DNA of 64,000 nt from Lutibacter sp. Hel_I_33_5 (lineage in GTDB: Bacteria; Bacteroidota; Bacteroidia; Flavobacteriales; Flavobacteriaceae). The stretch's first letter is position 1; each line of letters opens with the position of its first letter. Of the stretch, positions 17,056-24,770 are shown piece after piece. The position numbers were made by a program, and so were the translations under genes. The notes below the pieces were generated by a model. The model made no database searches, had not been told where the DNA came from, and was given only the letters and a program-made list of their open reading frames with translations. The DNA lies in NCBI RefSeq assembly GCF_007827455.1, contig NZ_VISM01000001.1, positions 620,001-684,000 on the forward strand, read 5' to 3'.

Positions 17056-18648
17056 ATGAGTTTTATAGAAGAAATACAGCGTAGAAGAACATTTGGAATC
17101 ATTTCGCATCCAGATGCAGGTAAAACTACACTTACAGAAAAACTTTTATTATTTGGTGGTGCCATTCAAGAAGCCGGTGCTGTAAAAAATAATAAGATTA
17201 AAAAAGGCGCAACTTCAGATTTTATGGAAATAGAGCGTCAGCGTGGAATTTCTGTAGCCACTTCTGTACTTGCTTTTATCTACCAAGACAAAAAAATAAA
17301 CATTCTCGACACACCAGGTCATAAGGATTTTGCTGAAGATACTTTTAGAACTTTAACAGCTGTAGATAGTGTAATAGTTGTTATTGATGTTGCAAAAGGT
17401 GTTGAGCCGCAAACTGAAAAATTAGTTGAAGTTTGTAGAATGCGTAATATACCGATGCTCGTTTTCATCAATAAATTAGATAGAGAAGGAAAAGATGCTT
17501 TTGATTTATTAGATGAAGTTGAGCAAAAGTTAGGATTGACAGTTACTCCAATGAGTTTCCCTATCGGAATGGGATATGATTTTAAAGGAATCTATAATAT
17601 TTGGGAAAAGAAATTGAACATTTTTTCTGGAGATAACAAACAAACTATTTCTGAAGGAATTGAATTTGATGACCTATCAAATCCAGAATTGGATACTGTA
17701 GTAGGAGAAAAAGCCGCAGAAACCTTACGAGAAGAGATTGAATTAATTGAAGAAGTCTATCCAAAATTTAATCAAGAAGCGTATTTAAAAGGGGAATTAC
17801 AACCCGTATTTTTTGGTTCTGCCTTAAATAATTTTGGAGTAAAAGAATTGTTGGATGCTTTTATTGAAATTGCACCTCAACCTCAGCCTAAAAAAGCTGA
17901 AGAACGTTTAGTAGATTCTAAAGAAGAAAAACTAACAGGATTTGTGTTTAAAATTCATGCGAATATGGATCCTAAACACAGAGATAGATTAGCTTTTATA
18001 AAAATTGTTTCTGGAGTTTTTAAAAGAAATTCACCGTATTTACATGTAAGAAATGGAAAGAAAATGAAATTTTCGAGTCCAAATGCTTTTTTTGCTGAAA
18101 AGAAAGAAATTGTAGATGAATCATTCCCTGGTGATATTGTAGGTGTACATGATACTGGTAACTTTAAAATTGGTGACACATTAACAGAAGGTGAAGTTTT
18201 AAACTTTAGAGGAATTCCTAGTTTTTCTCCAGAACATTTCCGCTATGTAAATAATGCAGATCCAATGAAAGCAAAACAGCTATTCAAAGGGTTAGATCAA
18301 TTAATGGACGAAGGTGTTGCCCAATTATTTACACTAGACATGAACGGAAGAAAAATTATTGGAACTGTAGGTGCTTTACAATATGAAGTAATTCAATATC
18401 GTTTAGAACATGAATATGGTGCAAAATGTACGTATGAAAATATTCATGTGCATAAAGCATGTTGGGTAGAAGCTGAAGATGAAAAAAATGATGAATTTAA
18501 AGACTTTAAACGTGTAAAGCAGCGTTATTTAGCAAAAGACAAACAAGGTCAGTTAGTATTTTTAGCAGATTCTGAATTTACTATTCAAATGACACAGAAT
18601 AAATATCCATCAGTAAAATTGCATTTTACAAGCGAGTTTAAAGATTAG
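17056..18648 (+). CDS. prfC: Peptide chain release factor 3
   Basis: RF3 is a translational GTPase that removes RF1/RF2 from the ribosome after termination. The P-loop is SHPDAGKTT (17-25), switch II is DTPGHKDF, and the NKLD block supplies guanine specificity. The start FIEEIQRRRTFGIISHPDAGKT and TSDFMEIERQRGISV are specific to RF3 as opposed to EF-G. Length 530 is standard. It follows its own consensus promoter and is 5 bases ahead of an outer-membrane protein gene. Confidence 0.95.
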   Translation: MSFIEEIQRRRTFGIISHPDAGKTTLTEKLLLFGGAIQEAGAVKNNKIKKGATSDFMEIERQRGISVATSVLAFIYQDKKINILDTPGHKDFAEDTFRTLTAVDSVIVVIDVAKGVEPQTEKLVEVCRMRNIPMLVFINKLDREGKDAFDLLDEVEQKLGLTVTPMSFPIGMGYDFKGIYNIWEKKLNIFSGDNKQTISEGIEFDDLSNPELDTVVGEKAAETLREEIELIEEVYPKFNQEAYLKGELQPVFFGSALNNFGVKELLDAFIEIAPQPQPKKAEERLVDSKEEKLTGFVFKIHANMDPKHRDRLAFIKIVSGVFKRNSPYLHVRNGKKMKFSSPNAFFAEKKEIVDESFPGDIVGVHDTGNFKIGDTLTEGEVLNFRGIPSFSPEHFRYVNNADPMKAKQLFKGLDQLMDEGVAQLFTLDMNGRKIIGTVGALQYEVIQYRLEHEYGAKCTYENIHVHKACWVEAEDEKNDEFKDFKRVKQRYLAKDKQGQLVFLADSEFTIQMTQNKYPSVKLHFTSEFKD

Positions 18649-18653
18649 TAAGT

Positions 18654-20222
18654 ATGAAAAAAATAGTATTCTTAATTTTTACAATTTTAAGTTTTCAAAC
18701 TTTTTCTCAAGAATATAAATTAAGTGATTTAGAAAAAAAAGAACTCCGTAACTCAATTAGATTAAATTTTGTGTTACTTCCACAACCTACAAATAAAGTA
18801 AGCTATCCTTTACAGCAAAAAATGGGCTTTATTGGTCTAAATTATAATGTTCCTTTAAATGATTGGTTATATACAGGAGCAGGTTTTCATGCAGCCGTTA
18901 CTGGAGATCAAGGCGGTTTATTTACTTTAGGTGTTAACTTAGGAGTTAATAAAAGAATTTATAAAGATTTATTTTTTGATGCTAATATCCATTTTGGCGG
19001 AGGTGGTGGGTATAGAACTCTTGTAAATGGTGGCGGAATTATAATTCCGAATATTGGATTACAATACAAAAAAGACAACTTTTCTTTTGGATTACAATAC
19101 AGTTATGTAAACTTTTTTACTGGGATACAAAGAGGAGGAAATGCCTCTGTATTTGTAGAAATACCCAGCTTATTACGAACATCATCCTATAACGATGCTC
19201 AAAAAAGATTTGTTGTAAATCGTCAAATGATTGACGAAGTATGGAAAAAGCCAGCAGTTAGAAGTGTACAACAAATTACATTCGATTATTTTTTCCCGAG
19301 AGGAAATTCTAGGTCAGATGCAAGTACATCACCTAGATATCATCCAATAACAAATACATTATCAATTATCGGATTTGAATACCAACGTTATTTAACCAGT
19401 AACTCATTTATTTACGCACATCTAGACACTATGTATTTAGGGTTAACGGCAGGTTTTATGGACATGTTTTTTGGATATGGGAGAAACTTTATTGAAACTA
19501 AATATGTTAACTTTTTTGGTAAATTTGGAATCGGTGCAGCGGGAGGTAGAATTTTTCCTGAAGGTGGATTTACCATGTATCCAAGTGTTGGATTCGATGT
19601 TAAAATTACCGATAAATTTGGATTAAGTGGTCATGCAGGCTACCATAAAGCACTTCTAGGATTAGCAAGTTTTGAAGCCTATACTGCAGGATTTAGTTTA
19701 AAATATTATGCTTTAGCTGGAGGAACTTCAGATCCTTTTACTAATGAAGAAGTAAAAGAAATAAGAGCACAAGGAATTCAAATCGGTGTACAAAACCAAA
19801 CATATTTTGATGTTGCAAAATTCGGGATTCCTGCGAGTGATTTACAATTAATCGCTATTAAAATTCATTACGATTTAAATAAACGATTTTATTTGTCTGG
19901 TGAAGCATCATTTGCTTATCAAGGAAAATCTGGTGGATATGCACATGGAATTTTTGGTTTAGGTGTGAAAAGTAATCGATTTTTTAATGATAATTTTTCT
20001 ACCTTCTTAGAAATGCAAGCAGGTGTTGCTGGTGGTGGAAGAGTTGACTCTGGAGAAGGAATTTTAGTAAGACCAACTGTTGGACTTAATTATCATATAG
20101 ATGATGATTTTTCTGTTCATGTATCTGGAGGACAAATGTGGTCTCCTTTTGGAAATGTAAACTCAACAAACATAAATATTGGTTTAACCTACGGTTTAAC
20201 CATTTTAAATGCAAAAAAATAA
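18654..20222 (+). CDS. Outer-membrane beta-barrel protein, unknown function
   Basis: The signal peptide ends near residue 19 (QTFSQ). The remaining 500 residues are rich in glycine and aromatic residues with alternating strands (for example LGVNLGVNKRIYKDLFFDANIHFGGGGG, FGLQYSYVNFF, INIGLTYGLTILNAKK), consistent with a barrel in the outer membrane. I know no named family for it. It lies 5 bases after prfC, so it may be co-transcribed. A small hairpin (20223-20239) starts one base after its stop. Confidence 0.7.
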   Translation: MKKIVFLIFTILSFQTFSQEYKLSDLEKKELRNSIRLNFVLLPQPTNKVSYPLQQKMGFIGLNYNVPLNDWLYTGAGFHAAVTGDQGGLFTLGVNLGVNKRIYKDLFFDANIHFGGGGGYRTLVNGGGIIIPNIGLQYKKDNFSFGLQYSYVNFFTGIQRGGNASVFVEIPSLLRTSSYNDAQKRFVVNRQMIDEVWKKPAVRSVQQITFDYFFPRGNSRSDASTSPRYHPITNTLSIIGFEYQRYLTSNSFIYAHLDTMYLGLTAGFMDMFFGYGRNFIETKYVNFFGKFGIGAAGGRIFPEGGFTMYPSVGFDVKITDKFGLSGHAGYHKALLGLASFEAYTAGFSLKYYALAGGTSDPFTNEEVKEIRAQGIQIGVQNQTYFDVAKFGIPASDLQLIAIKIHYDLNKRFYLSGEASFAYQGKSGGYAHGIFGLGVKSNRFFNDNFSTFLEMQAGVAGGGRVDSGEGILVRPTVGLNYHIDDDFSVHVSGGQMWSPFGNVNSTNINIGLTYGLTILNAKK

Positions 20223-20239
20223 CTGAAATTTAATTTCAG
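20223..20239. terminator. Small hairpin after the barrel gene
   Basis: CTGAAAT and ATTTCAG pair around a TTA loop directly after the stop codon. The stem is 7 bp and has no long T-run, so termination is only possible, not certain. Confidence 0.35.
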
Positions 20240-20253
20240 AAATATATAATTAA

Positions 20254-20317
20254 TGTCAGTTCGAGCGCAGTCGAGAACTAATAAAAGTAACACCTCTCGA
20301 CTGCGCTCGAGAAGACA
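20254..20317. repeat. Two-armed palindromic element (TTCGAGCGCAGTCGAGA type)
   Basis: The left arm begins TGTCAGTTCGAGCGCAGTCG at 20254. The right arm (20294-20317) is its inverse: on the minus strand it reads TTGTCTTCTCGAGCGCAGTC. The arms are about 26 bases with a 14-base centre. Each arm is itself partly self-complementary (AGTTC/GAACT in the left). It lies between the barrel gene and the immunophilin gene, and an in-frame ATG at its edge (20253) would falsely extend the latter. It belongs with the elements at 21264, 35645 and 63801. Confidence 0.75.
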
Positions 20318-20330
20318 AAAAAAGACAAAA

Positions 20331-21263
20331 ATGAATAACGGAATCTACGCAAAGTTCAATACTACAAAAGGAGAAATTTTAGTGAGCTTAGAGTTTGAAA
20401 AAACTCCCGGTACAGTTGGTAACTTCATTGCTTTAGCAGAAGGAAATTTAGAAAATCAAGTAAAATCTCAAGGAATACCTTATTATGATGGATTAAAATT
20501 TCATAGAGTAATTCCAGATTTTATGATTCAAGGTGGATGTCCACAAGGAACAGGAACAGGAAATCCTGGGTATAAATTTGATGACGAATTTCATCCAGAC
20601 TTAAAACACGATGCTCCAGGGAAATTAGCCATGGCTAATTCTGGACCAGCAACAAACGGTAGTCAGTTTTATATTACCCACGTTCCTACTCCATGGTTAG
20701 ATAATAAACATACTGTTTTTGGATCTGTGGTAGAAGGACAAGATATTGTTGATGCAGTTTCGCAAGGAGATGAACTTACTTCATTAGAAATAGTAAGAGT
20801 TGGAACAGACGCTGAAAATTTTAATGCTGTTGAAGCTTTTAGAACTTTTGAAGGATCTAGAGCAGAACGCGAAGCAGAAGAATTAAAAAAGCAAAAAGAA
20901 TTACTAGATTCAGTTGCAGCTGGATATGATGAAACTGCAAGTGGATTACGTTACCAAATTTTACAAAAAGGTGGCGGAAAGCAAGCTACAAAAGGTGCTA
21001 CTGTATCTGTACATTATAAAGGACAATTATTAGACGGAACTGTTTTTGATTCTTCTTATAAAAGAAAACAACCGATAGATTTTGCAATTGGCGTTGGACA
21101 AGTAATTGCTGGTTGGGATGAAGGAATTCAGTTATTAGAAGTTGGTGATAAAGCACGATTAGTAATTCCTTCTCATTTAGGATATGGTGAAGCTGGTGCT
21201 GGTGGTGTAATTCCACCAAATGCAACACTAATTTTTGATGTTGAATTAATGGATGTAAAGTAA
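20331..21263 (+). CDS. Dual-domain immunophilin: cyclophilin plus FKBP
   Basis: This 310-residue protein has two peptidylprolyl isomerase domains. The N-terminal cyclophilin has FHRVIPDFMIQGGCPQGTG, ANSGPATNGSQFYIT and the HTVFGSVVEG block. A helical linker (about 180-215) leads to a C-terminal FKBP domain with VSVHYKGQLLDGTVFDSSY, VIAGWDEGIQLLEVGDKA and LGYGEAGAGGVIPPNATLIF. Such two-family fusions are known from a few unicellular organisms including flavobacteria. There is no signal peptide, so it is cytoplasmic. I start at the ATG at 20331, because upstream in-frame codons lie inside the repeat element. Confidence 0.9.
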   Translation: MNNGIYAKFNTTKGEILVSLEFEKTPGTVGNFIALAEGNLENQVKSQGIPYYDGLKFHRVIPDFMIQGGCPQGTGTGNPGYKFDDEFHPDLKHDAPGKLAMANSGPATNGSQFYITHVPTPWLDNKHTVFGSVVEGQDIVDAVSQGDELTSLEIVRVGTDAENFNAVEAFRTFEGSRAEREAEELKKQKELLDSVAAGYDETASGLRYQILQKGGGKQATKGATVSVHYKGQLLDGTVFDSSYKRKQPIDFAIGVGQVIAGWDEGIQLLEVGDKARLVIPSHLGYGEAGAGGVIPPNATLIFDVELMDVK

Positions 21264-21330
21264 TGTCATTCCGTACTTAATACGGAACCTCATTCTAAAT
21301 ATAGATTCCTGCCTCCGCAGGAATGACAAA
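21264..21330. repeat. Two-armed palindromic element (TGTCATTCC type), gene-less
   Basis: The left arm TGTCATTCCGTACTTAATAC... (21264-21290) starts on the base after the immunophilin stop and is internally palindromic (TTCCGTA/TACGGAA). The right arm (21304-21330) holds ATTCCTGC/GCAGGAAT and ends GGAATGACAAA, the inverse of the left start. It matches the arms around the GIY-YIG gene at 60230-60616 but has only about 13 bases between arms. Confidence 0.75.
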
Positions 21331-21360
21331 AAGCTCTCAAAATTTGAGAGCTTTTTTTTA
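21331..21360 (+). terminator. Intrinsic terminator after the immunophilin gene
   Basis: AAGCTCTCAAA pairs with TTTGAGAGCTT and is followed by a run of T, a textbook rho-independent terminator. It lies just beyond the palindromic element. Confidence 0.85.
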
Positions 21361-21719
21361 TGTGAAAAATTCAGTTCACCTCTAAACCTATACCTTTCAA
21401 ATTCAGATAGTTATAAATATAAATGAAACGATGAATATTCGTAAAGTTAAGAACAACTAAACAAATATAAGGTCGAAAATACATTAACCACCTAGAGTCT
21501 AGAAATGTGAAGGTTAAAATCGAAGAAAAAAGAATACCTATTTTAAATAAAATAAACTTTCTTTTTTCAATATGTAATTCTCACATTTTACAAAGTTTAA
21601 TTTTATAAATCTACACCATTACATAAATCCACATTTTTGCTTGCGTAAAACTCTCGACATTTCTTTTATTAACTATTAATTTTAGCGTAATAAGACAACG
21701 TTTTATTATTACATAACTA
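21361..21719. other. Non-coding stretch before the barstar cassette
   Basis: There is no credible gene here. The only structure I see is a nested inverted repeat at 21484-21517: TTAACC with GGTTAA outside, and CTAGA with TCTAG inside (21492-21502). It could be a folded RNA, an operator or a remnant. The rest is AT-rich without terminators or clear promoter boxes. The cassette left end follows directly. Confidence 0.4.
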
Positions 21720-21748
21720 GTTGTAGGTAATTCCAAAAAAAAAATAGT

Positions 21749-22006
21749 ATGAAAACAGAAAAGATTACTAAAAGTTGGAGTAAGCTTAATGATAGACAAA
21801 AAAATGAAGCATCAGGATATTATATAAGTGAATTTCAAAAATTCTATACTGAAACTCTAACATTAGAGAACGCCAGATTAATTTTAGATAATGATAAACC
21901 TTATGTTAAGGTTTATACACCTGAAAATATAGAACATGTATTTAAATTATCAGAAACCTATATGAATGAAGTACTTCTAGCTTTAATCAAAAAACGTGAT
22001 AATTAG
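21749..22006 (+). CDS. Small protein of unknown function in the barstar cassette
   Basis: This 85-residue, charged and probably helical protein starts 19 bases after the cassette left end. I recognise no family; no signal peptide or membrane segment is visible. Its last 11 bases overlap the start of the barstar-like gene, so the two are probably translated together. Given its partner it could be a second immunity protein or an accessory factor, but that is speculation. Confidence 0.6.
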   Translation: MKTEKITKSWSKLNDRQKNEASGYYISEFQKFYTETLTLENARLILDNDKPYVKVYTPENIEHVFKLSETYMNEVLLALIKKRDN

Positions 22007-22457
22007 AAAAGAAATTAAAGATGATAATGAACTATATTTATATTTCAATGACAGATTGATTTATAAAAGATGGTTGAATGATGGATATTCTAAAGTATTT
22101 GACAAAATGGCTTATGGAAAAGACACTTTCGTTAGTATCATCGAAGATGAAAATGGAAAAATTCGACATCGAAGAAAGATTTTCATAAACGGAGAATTTT
22201 GTGAAACCAAAGAAGATTTTTGGAATAGATATGTAGCAGAGATTGAATCTGAAAAATTATTCGGAAAGAATCTTGACGCTTTTAATGACGCAATAATAGC
22301 TGAAGGACCTGGATTTCCAGGAGATTGTATAATTGAAATTATCGGAACTAAAAAACTTGAAAAAGTATTTGGAAAGAAAAATTTTGACTTTATAATCGGA
22401 CTATTGAGAGATGCTGAATTTGTTGACCTGATAATTGAGAAAGAAAATATTGAATAA
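21996..22457 (+). CDS. Barstar-like ribonuclease inhibitor (immunity protein)
   Basis: The C-terminal 90 residues resemble barstar: KIFINGE (61-67) corresponds to the first strand, and LFGKNLDAFNDAI (88-100) matches barstar's YYGENLDALWDCL. This keeps the two barnase-binding acids as Asp94 and Asp98. Some 60 extra residues precede this domain. Barstar proteins block secreted RNases and are often orphan immunity genes against polymorphic toxins. The start is GTG at 21996, overlapping the upstream gene by 11 bases; the first internal ATG (residue 38) is an alternative. No barnase-like toxin gene is in the window. Confidence 0.75.
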   Translation: MIIRKEIKDDNELYLYFNDRLIYKRWLNDGYSKVFDKMAYGKDTFVSIIEDENGKIRHRRKIFINGEFCETKEDFWNRYVAEIESEKLFGKNLDAFNDAIIAEGPGFPGDCIIEIIGTKKLEKVFGKKNFDFIIGLLRDAEFVDLIIEKENIE

Positions 22458-22461
22458 AAAC

Positions 22462-22650
22462 TACCTACAACAACGTGTAAAAAACATAGGGCTGTTTATG
22501 CTTAATTTAAAGGCTTGGGTTTCTTTATGAGGTCGCCAAATTTTCAATTTGGCATTTAGAAAAAATAAAAGCAAAATATGTAAATTTGGCTTAGTGAGAG
22601 TTCGAAAGACAGTGCTTACCCTCTGCCCTACGTTCCTTACACCAAACGTT
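22462..22650. repeat. attC-like structured region of the cassette
   Basis: After TACCTACAAC, the 18-base arm GTGTAAAAAACATAGGGC (22475-22492) is complementary at 15 of 18 positions to 22625-22642 (GCCCTACGTTCCTTACAC). A perfect inner hairpin, GCCAAATT/AATTTGGC (22535-22553), sits in between, and AAATTTGGC recurs at 22582-22590. The region ends with AACGTT (22645-22650) 16 bases before the sulfatase stop. I recall very similar sequences near small accessory genes in other flavobacterial genomes. No gene is present in it. Confidence 0.55.
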
Positions 22651-22665
22651 ATCGAAACATAAAAA

Positions 22666-23961
22666 TCACATTCTAATTTTATCAGCCTCTATTTTTAATG
22701 CTGTTTTTGCTTTAGTTGCTTCAGAAGATAAAGTCGTACCAATTAAATTAGTATTTTCATAAGAGTCTGTAGACAAATTATAAAATTCTTCACTTCCATC
22801 ACTAAATACTAAAAGCTTGTAGGTATTATTTCTAATAGTATAGTCATTTGTTGTCTCAGCATAAACATATTCTCGTTCGTTACTAGAAGTACCAGAAAAT
22901 AGTTCATAAAAACTTGTGCTGTTATTTATTGTTGAGGAATTTATCCCTGCAATATTTCCAACAGTATTATATATATCTGTTGCATGAATTAATGCATCTT
23001 CTCTACTCCCTTTTTTAGTAACTCCAGCACCAGAAACTACTAATGGTACATTTATTCCACCTTGATATAACGAACCTTTTGCTCGTGTTCTTCCGTAAGG
23101 AGCTTGTGAAACTTTATTAGGCGTTCCGTTATCACCAATAAAAATAATGACTGTATTTGCTTTTTCTTCTGCACTCATACTATTAATTAATCTACCTATT
23201 TCACTATCTAAAACTTCAATGGCAGACATATAATACGGCATTGGGTTTGCAGCAATACTAGCATCATCTGTAGGTAAACTTCCTTGGGAATGTAAATTAG
23301 TTGGTGCTAAATGAAACGGTGTATGTGGAGCATTATATCCCATCCATAAAAACCAAGGTTTCGTTTGTTTATCAATCCAATCTATAGCTAAATCTGTAAA
23401 TTTTGTGGTTGTATATTCTGTAGAATTTGTGGTGGTTCCGTTTTCATAAAAGTTCCAATTGGTATATGATGGTACGCCACCATTTATAATTCCTGCATAA
23501 TAATCGATGCCCATGGTTAATGCATCTGCTCCATCAACAGATAAATGCCACTTCCCTATCATAGCAGAAGCATATTCATCATTTGTATTGGTGTCTATAT
23601 ATTTTTGTATAGAAGTTTCAGAAGTAGAAATCTCATCTCCAACTTCTATCACGTCTGTTTTAATTCCGTATTTACCTGTTAAAATTGCTGCTCTTGTTGG
23701 AGTACAAACTGGATACGACCAAAAATTTTCAAAAGTAATCCCATCATTCATCAAACTTTGTAAATTGGTCATATTGGGTTTTATAGTTCCTTCTGAATAA
23801 TTTGGAGTTGCATCTAAGCCCATATCATCAGCAATTATGAGTAAAATATTTGGCTTTTTAGTGACTACAATTTCTTCTATAACTTCTTCCGTTTCTGTAA
23901 CCTGGGAAGAGCTACAGCCAAAAACCATTAAAAACCCGATTAAAAATATATATTTTTTCAT
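22666..23961 (-). CDS. Sulfatase lipoprotein (S1 type)
   Basis: A lipobox at Cys16 (MVFGCSSS) marks lipidation. The alkaline-phosphatase-fold metal site begins at NILLIIADDMGLD (39-50). The formylglycine precursor is Cys86 in the sulfatase signature CTPTR. IGDNGTPNKV and GKWHLS supply further ligands. It removes sulfate esters, probably from sulfated algal polysaccharides, at the cell envelope. It needs a maturase not encoded here. Length (431) is normal for an arylsulfatase-like enzyme. It stands alone, downstream of the cassette on the opposite strand. Confidence 0.88.
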   Translation of the reverse strand: MKKYIFLIGFLMVFGCSSSQVTETEEVIEEIVVTKKPNILLIIADDMGLDATPNYSEGTIKPNMTNLQSLMNDGITFENFWSYPVCTPTRAAILTGKYGIKTDVIEVGDEISTSETSIQKYIDTNTNDEYASAMIGKWHLSVDGADALTMGIDYYAGIINGGVPSYTNWNFYENGTTTNSTEYTTTKFTDLAIDWIDKQTKPWFLWMGYNAPHTPFHLAPTNLHSQGSLPTDDASIAANPMPYYMSAIEVLDSEIGRLINSMSAEEKANTVIIFIGDNGTPNKVSQAPYGRTRAKGSLYQGGINVPLVVSGAGVTKKGSREDALIHATDIYNTVGNIAGINSSTINNSTSFYELFSGTSSNEREYVYAETTNDYTIRNNTYKLLVFSDGSEEFYNLSTDSYENTNLIGTTLSSEATKAKTALKIEADKIRM

Positions 23962-24054
23962 TTATGCTGGTTAATTTGTTATTCATAAGACCATCATTAT
24001 CAAGAATAGTTTAAAATTCTTTTTTTTATTGTAACAAAACGGTATTTTTAGTCG

Positions 24055-24072
24055 TCTAAATATATATTTAGA
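24055..24072. promoter_or_regulatory. 18-bp perfect palindrome upstream of the 24090 gene
   Basis: TCTAAATATATATTTAGA is a perfect palindrome that ends 17 bases before the ATG of a five-gene run. Its size suits an operator for a dimeric regulator. AT-rich sequence can produce such palindromes by chance. Confidence 0.35.
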
Positions 24073-24089
24073 AATCAACAAACTTACCT

Positions 24090-24770
24090 ATGAAACTTAA
24101 GTACATACTTCCGCTTTTAATGATATTAATTTTAGGCTGTTCAAATCCTAAGAACTCATCAGAATTTATAGAAAAAGCTTCTGGCAGATATTTATTTAAC
24201 GCCAACGAAACCATGGAAATTTATTTTAAAGAACAAATTTTGTTCGTAAAATGGCGTGGAAATGAAAACTTAGAACCTTTAAAAGTTAATGACAGTACAT
24301 TTTATTTAAAAGAATTGAATGAAAAGTTAGTATTTGTTTCTAATCCATCAACCCATATAAAACTAGCTCCTAAAAGGGAACATAAAGAGGTTGTTTACAA
24401 ATTTAGAAAACTAACAGATGGCGAAAAAACTCCAAAAGAACATTTAATTGATAAAAATTTCGATTTAGCCTTAGAAAGTTATTTAAATATTCAAAAGAAG
24501 GATTCTTTAAATAAAAGCATTCAATGGAATACTATTAATAATTTAGCACACCGATATTTTAAAACTGAAAATAAAGAGACTGCTCTTTCCCTTTTTGAAA
24601 TAAATATAAAATTATATCCCAAAAAACCTGCTGTTTATAGGAATTACGGATACGCTTTGATGGAAATTAAAGACACTATCAATGCTATAAAAAATTATAA
24701 AAAGGCGTTATCTATTTATCCTGATGATCAGCGAGCAATTAAATTTCTAAATAAACACAAAACAAAATAA
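24090..24770 (+). CDS. TPR-repeat lipoprotein
   Basis: The signal peptide ends in a lipobox with Cys17 (LILGC). The middle (about 25-110) is a beta-rich region without a known motif. The C-terminal 100 residues hold tetratricopeptide-like helices (NNLAHRYFKTENKETALSLFEINIKLYPKKPAVYRNYGYALMEIKDTINAIKNYKKALSIYPDD). It is probably an envelope scaffold. Its TAA overlaps the ATG of the next gene by one base, beginning a run of overlapping genes to 26584. Confidence 0.75.
   Translation: MKLKYILPLLMILILGCSNPKNSSEFIEKASGRYLFNANETMEIYFKEQILFVKWRGNENLEPLKVNDSTFYLKELNEKLVFVSNPSTHIKLAPKREHKEVVYKFRKLTDGEKTPKEHLIDKNFDLALESYLNIQKKDSLNKSIQWNTINNLAHRYFKTENKETALSLFEINIKLYPKKPAVYRNYGYALMEIKDTINAIKNYKKALSIYPDDQRAIKFLNKHKTK

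Larger units (their letters stand above)
21720..22647 (+). mobile_element. Integron-cassette-like unit with two small genes
   Basis: The unit begins GTTGTAGGTA (21720-21729), which is the exact reverse complement of TACCTACAAC (22462-22471), five bases after the last stop codon. From there to the AAC/GTT junction at 22645-22650 lies a foldable region. In integrons the left end of a cassette pairs in just this way with the start of its own attC site. No integrase gene is in the window. The assignment is therefore by geometry only. Confidence 0.5.

Noticed and set aside
20253..20330. 26-residue basic N-terminal extension of the immunophilin
   Set aside because: The codons lie in the palindromic repeat; the cyclophilin domain starts at the ATG at 20331.
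22645..22650. Canonical class 1 integron attC boxes (RYYYAAC / GTTRRRY)
   Set aside because: The AACGTT junction and pairing geometry fit, but the flanking bases do not match the canonical consensus, so only an attC-like label is used.
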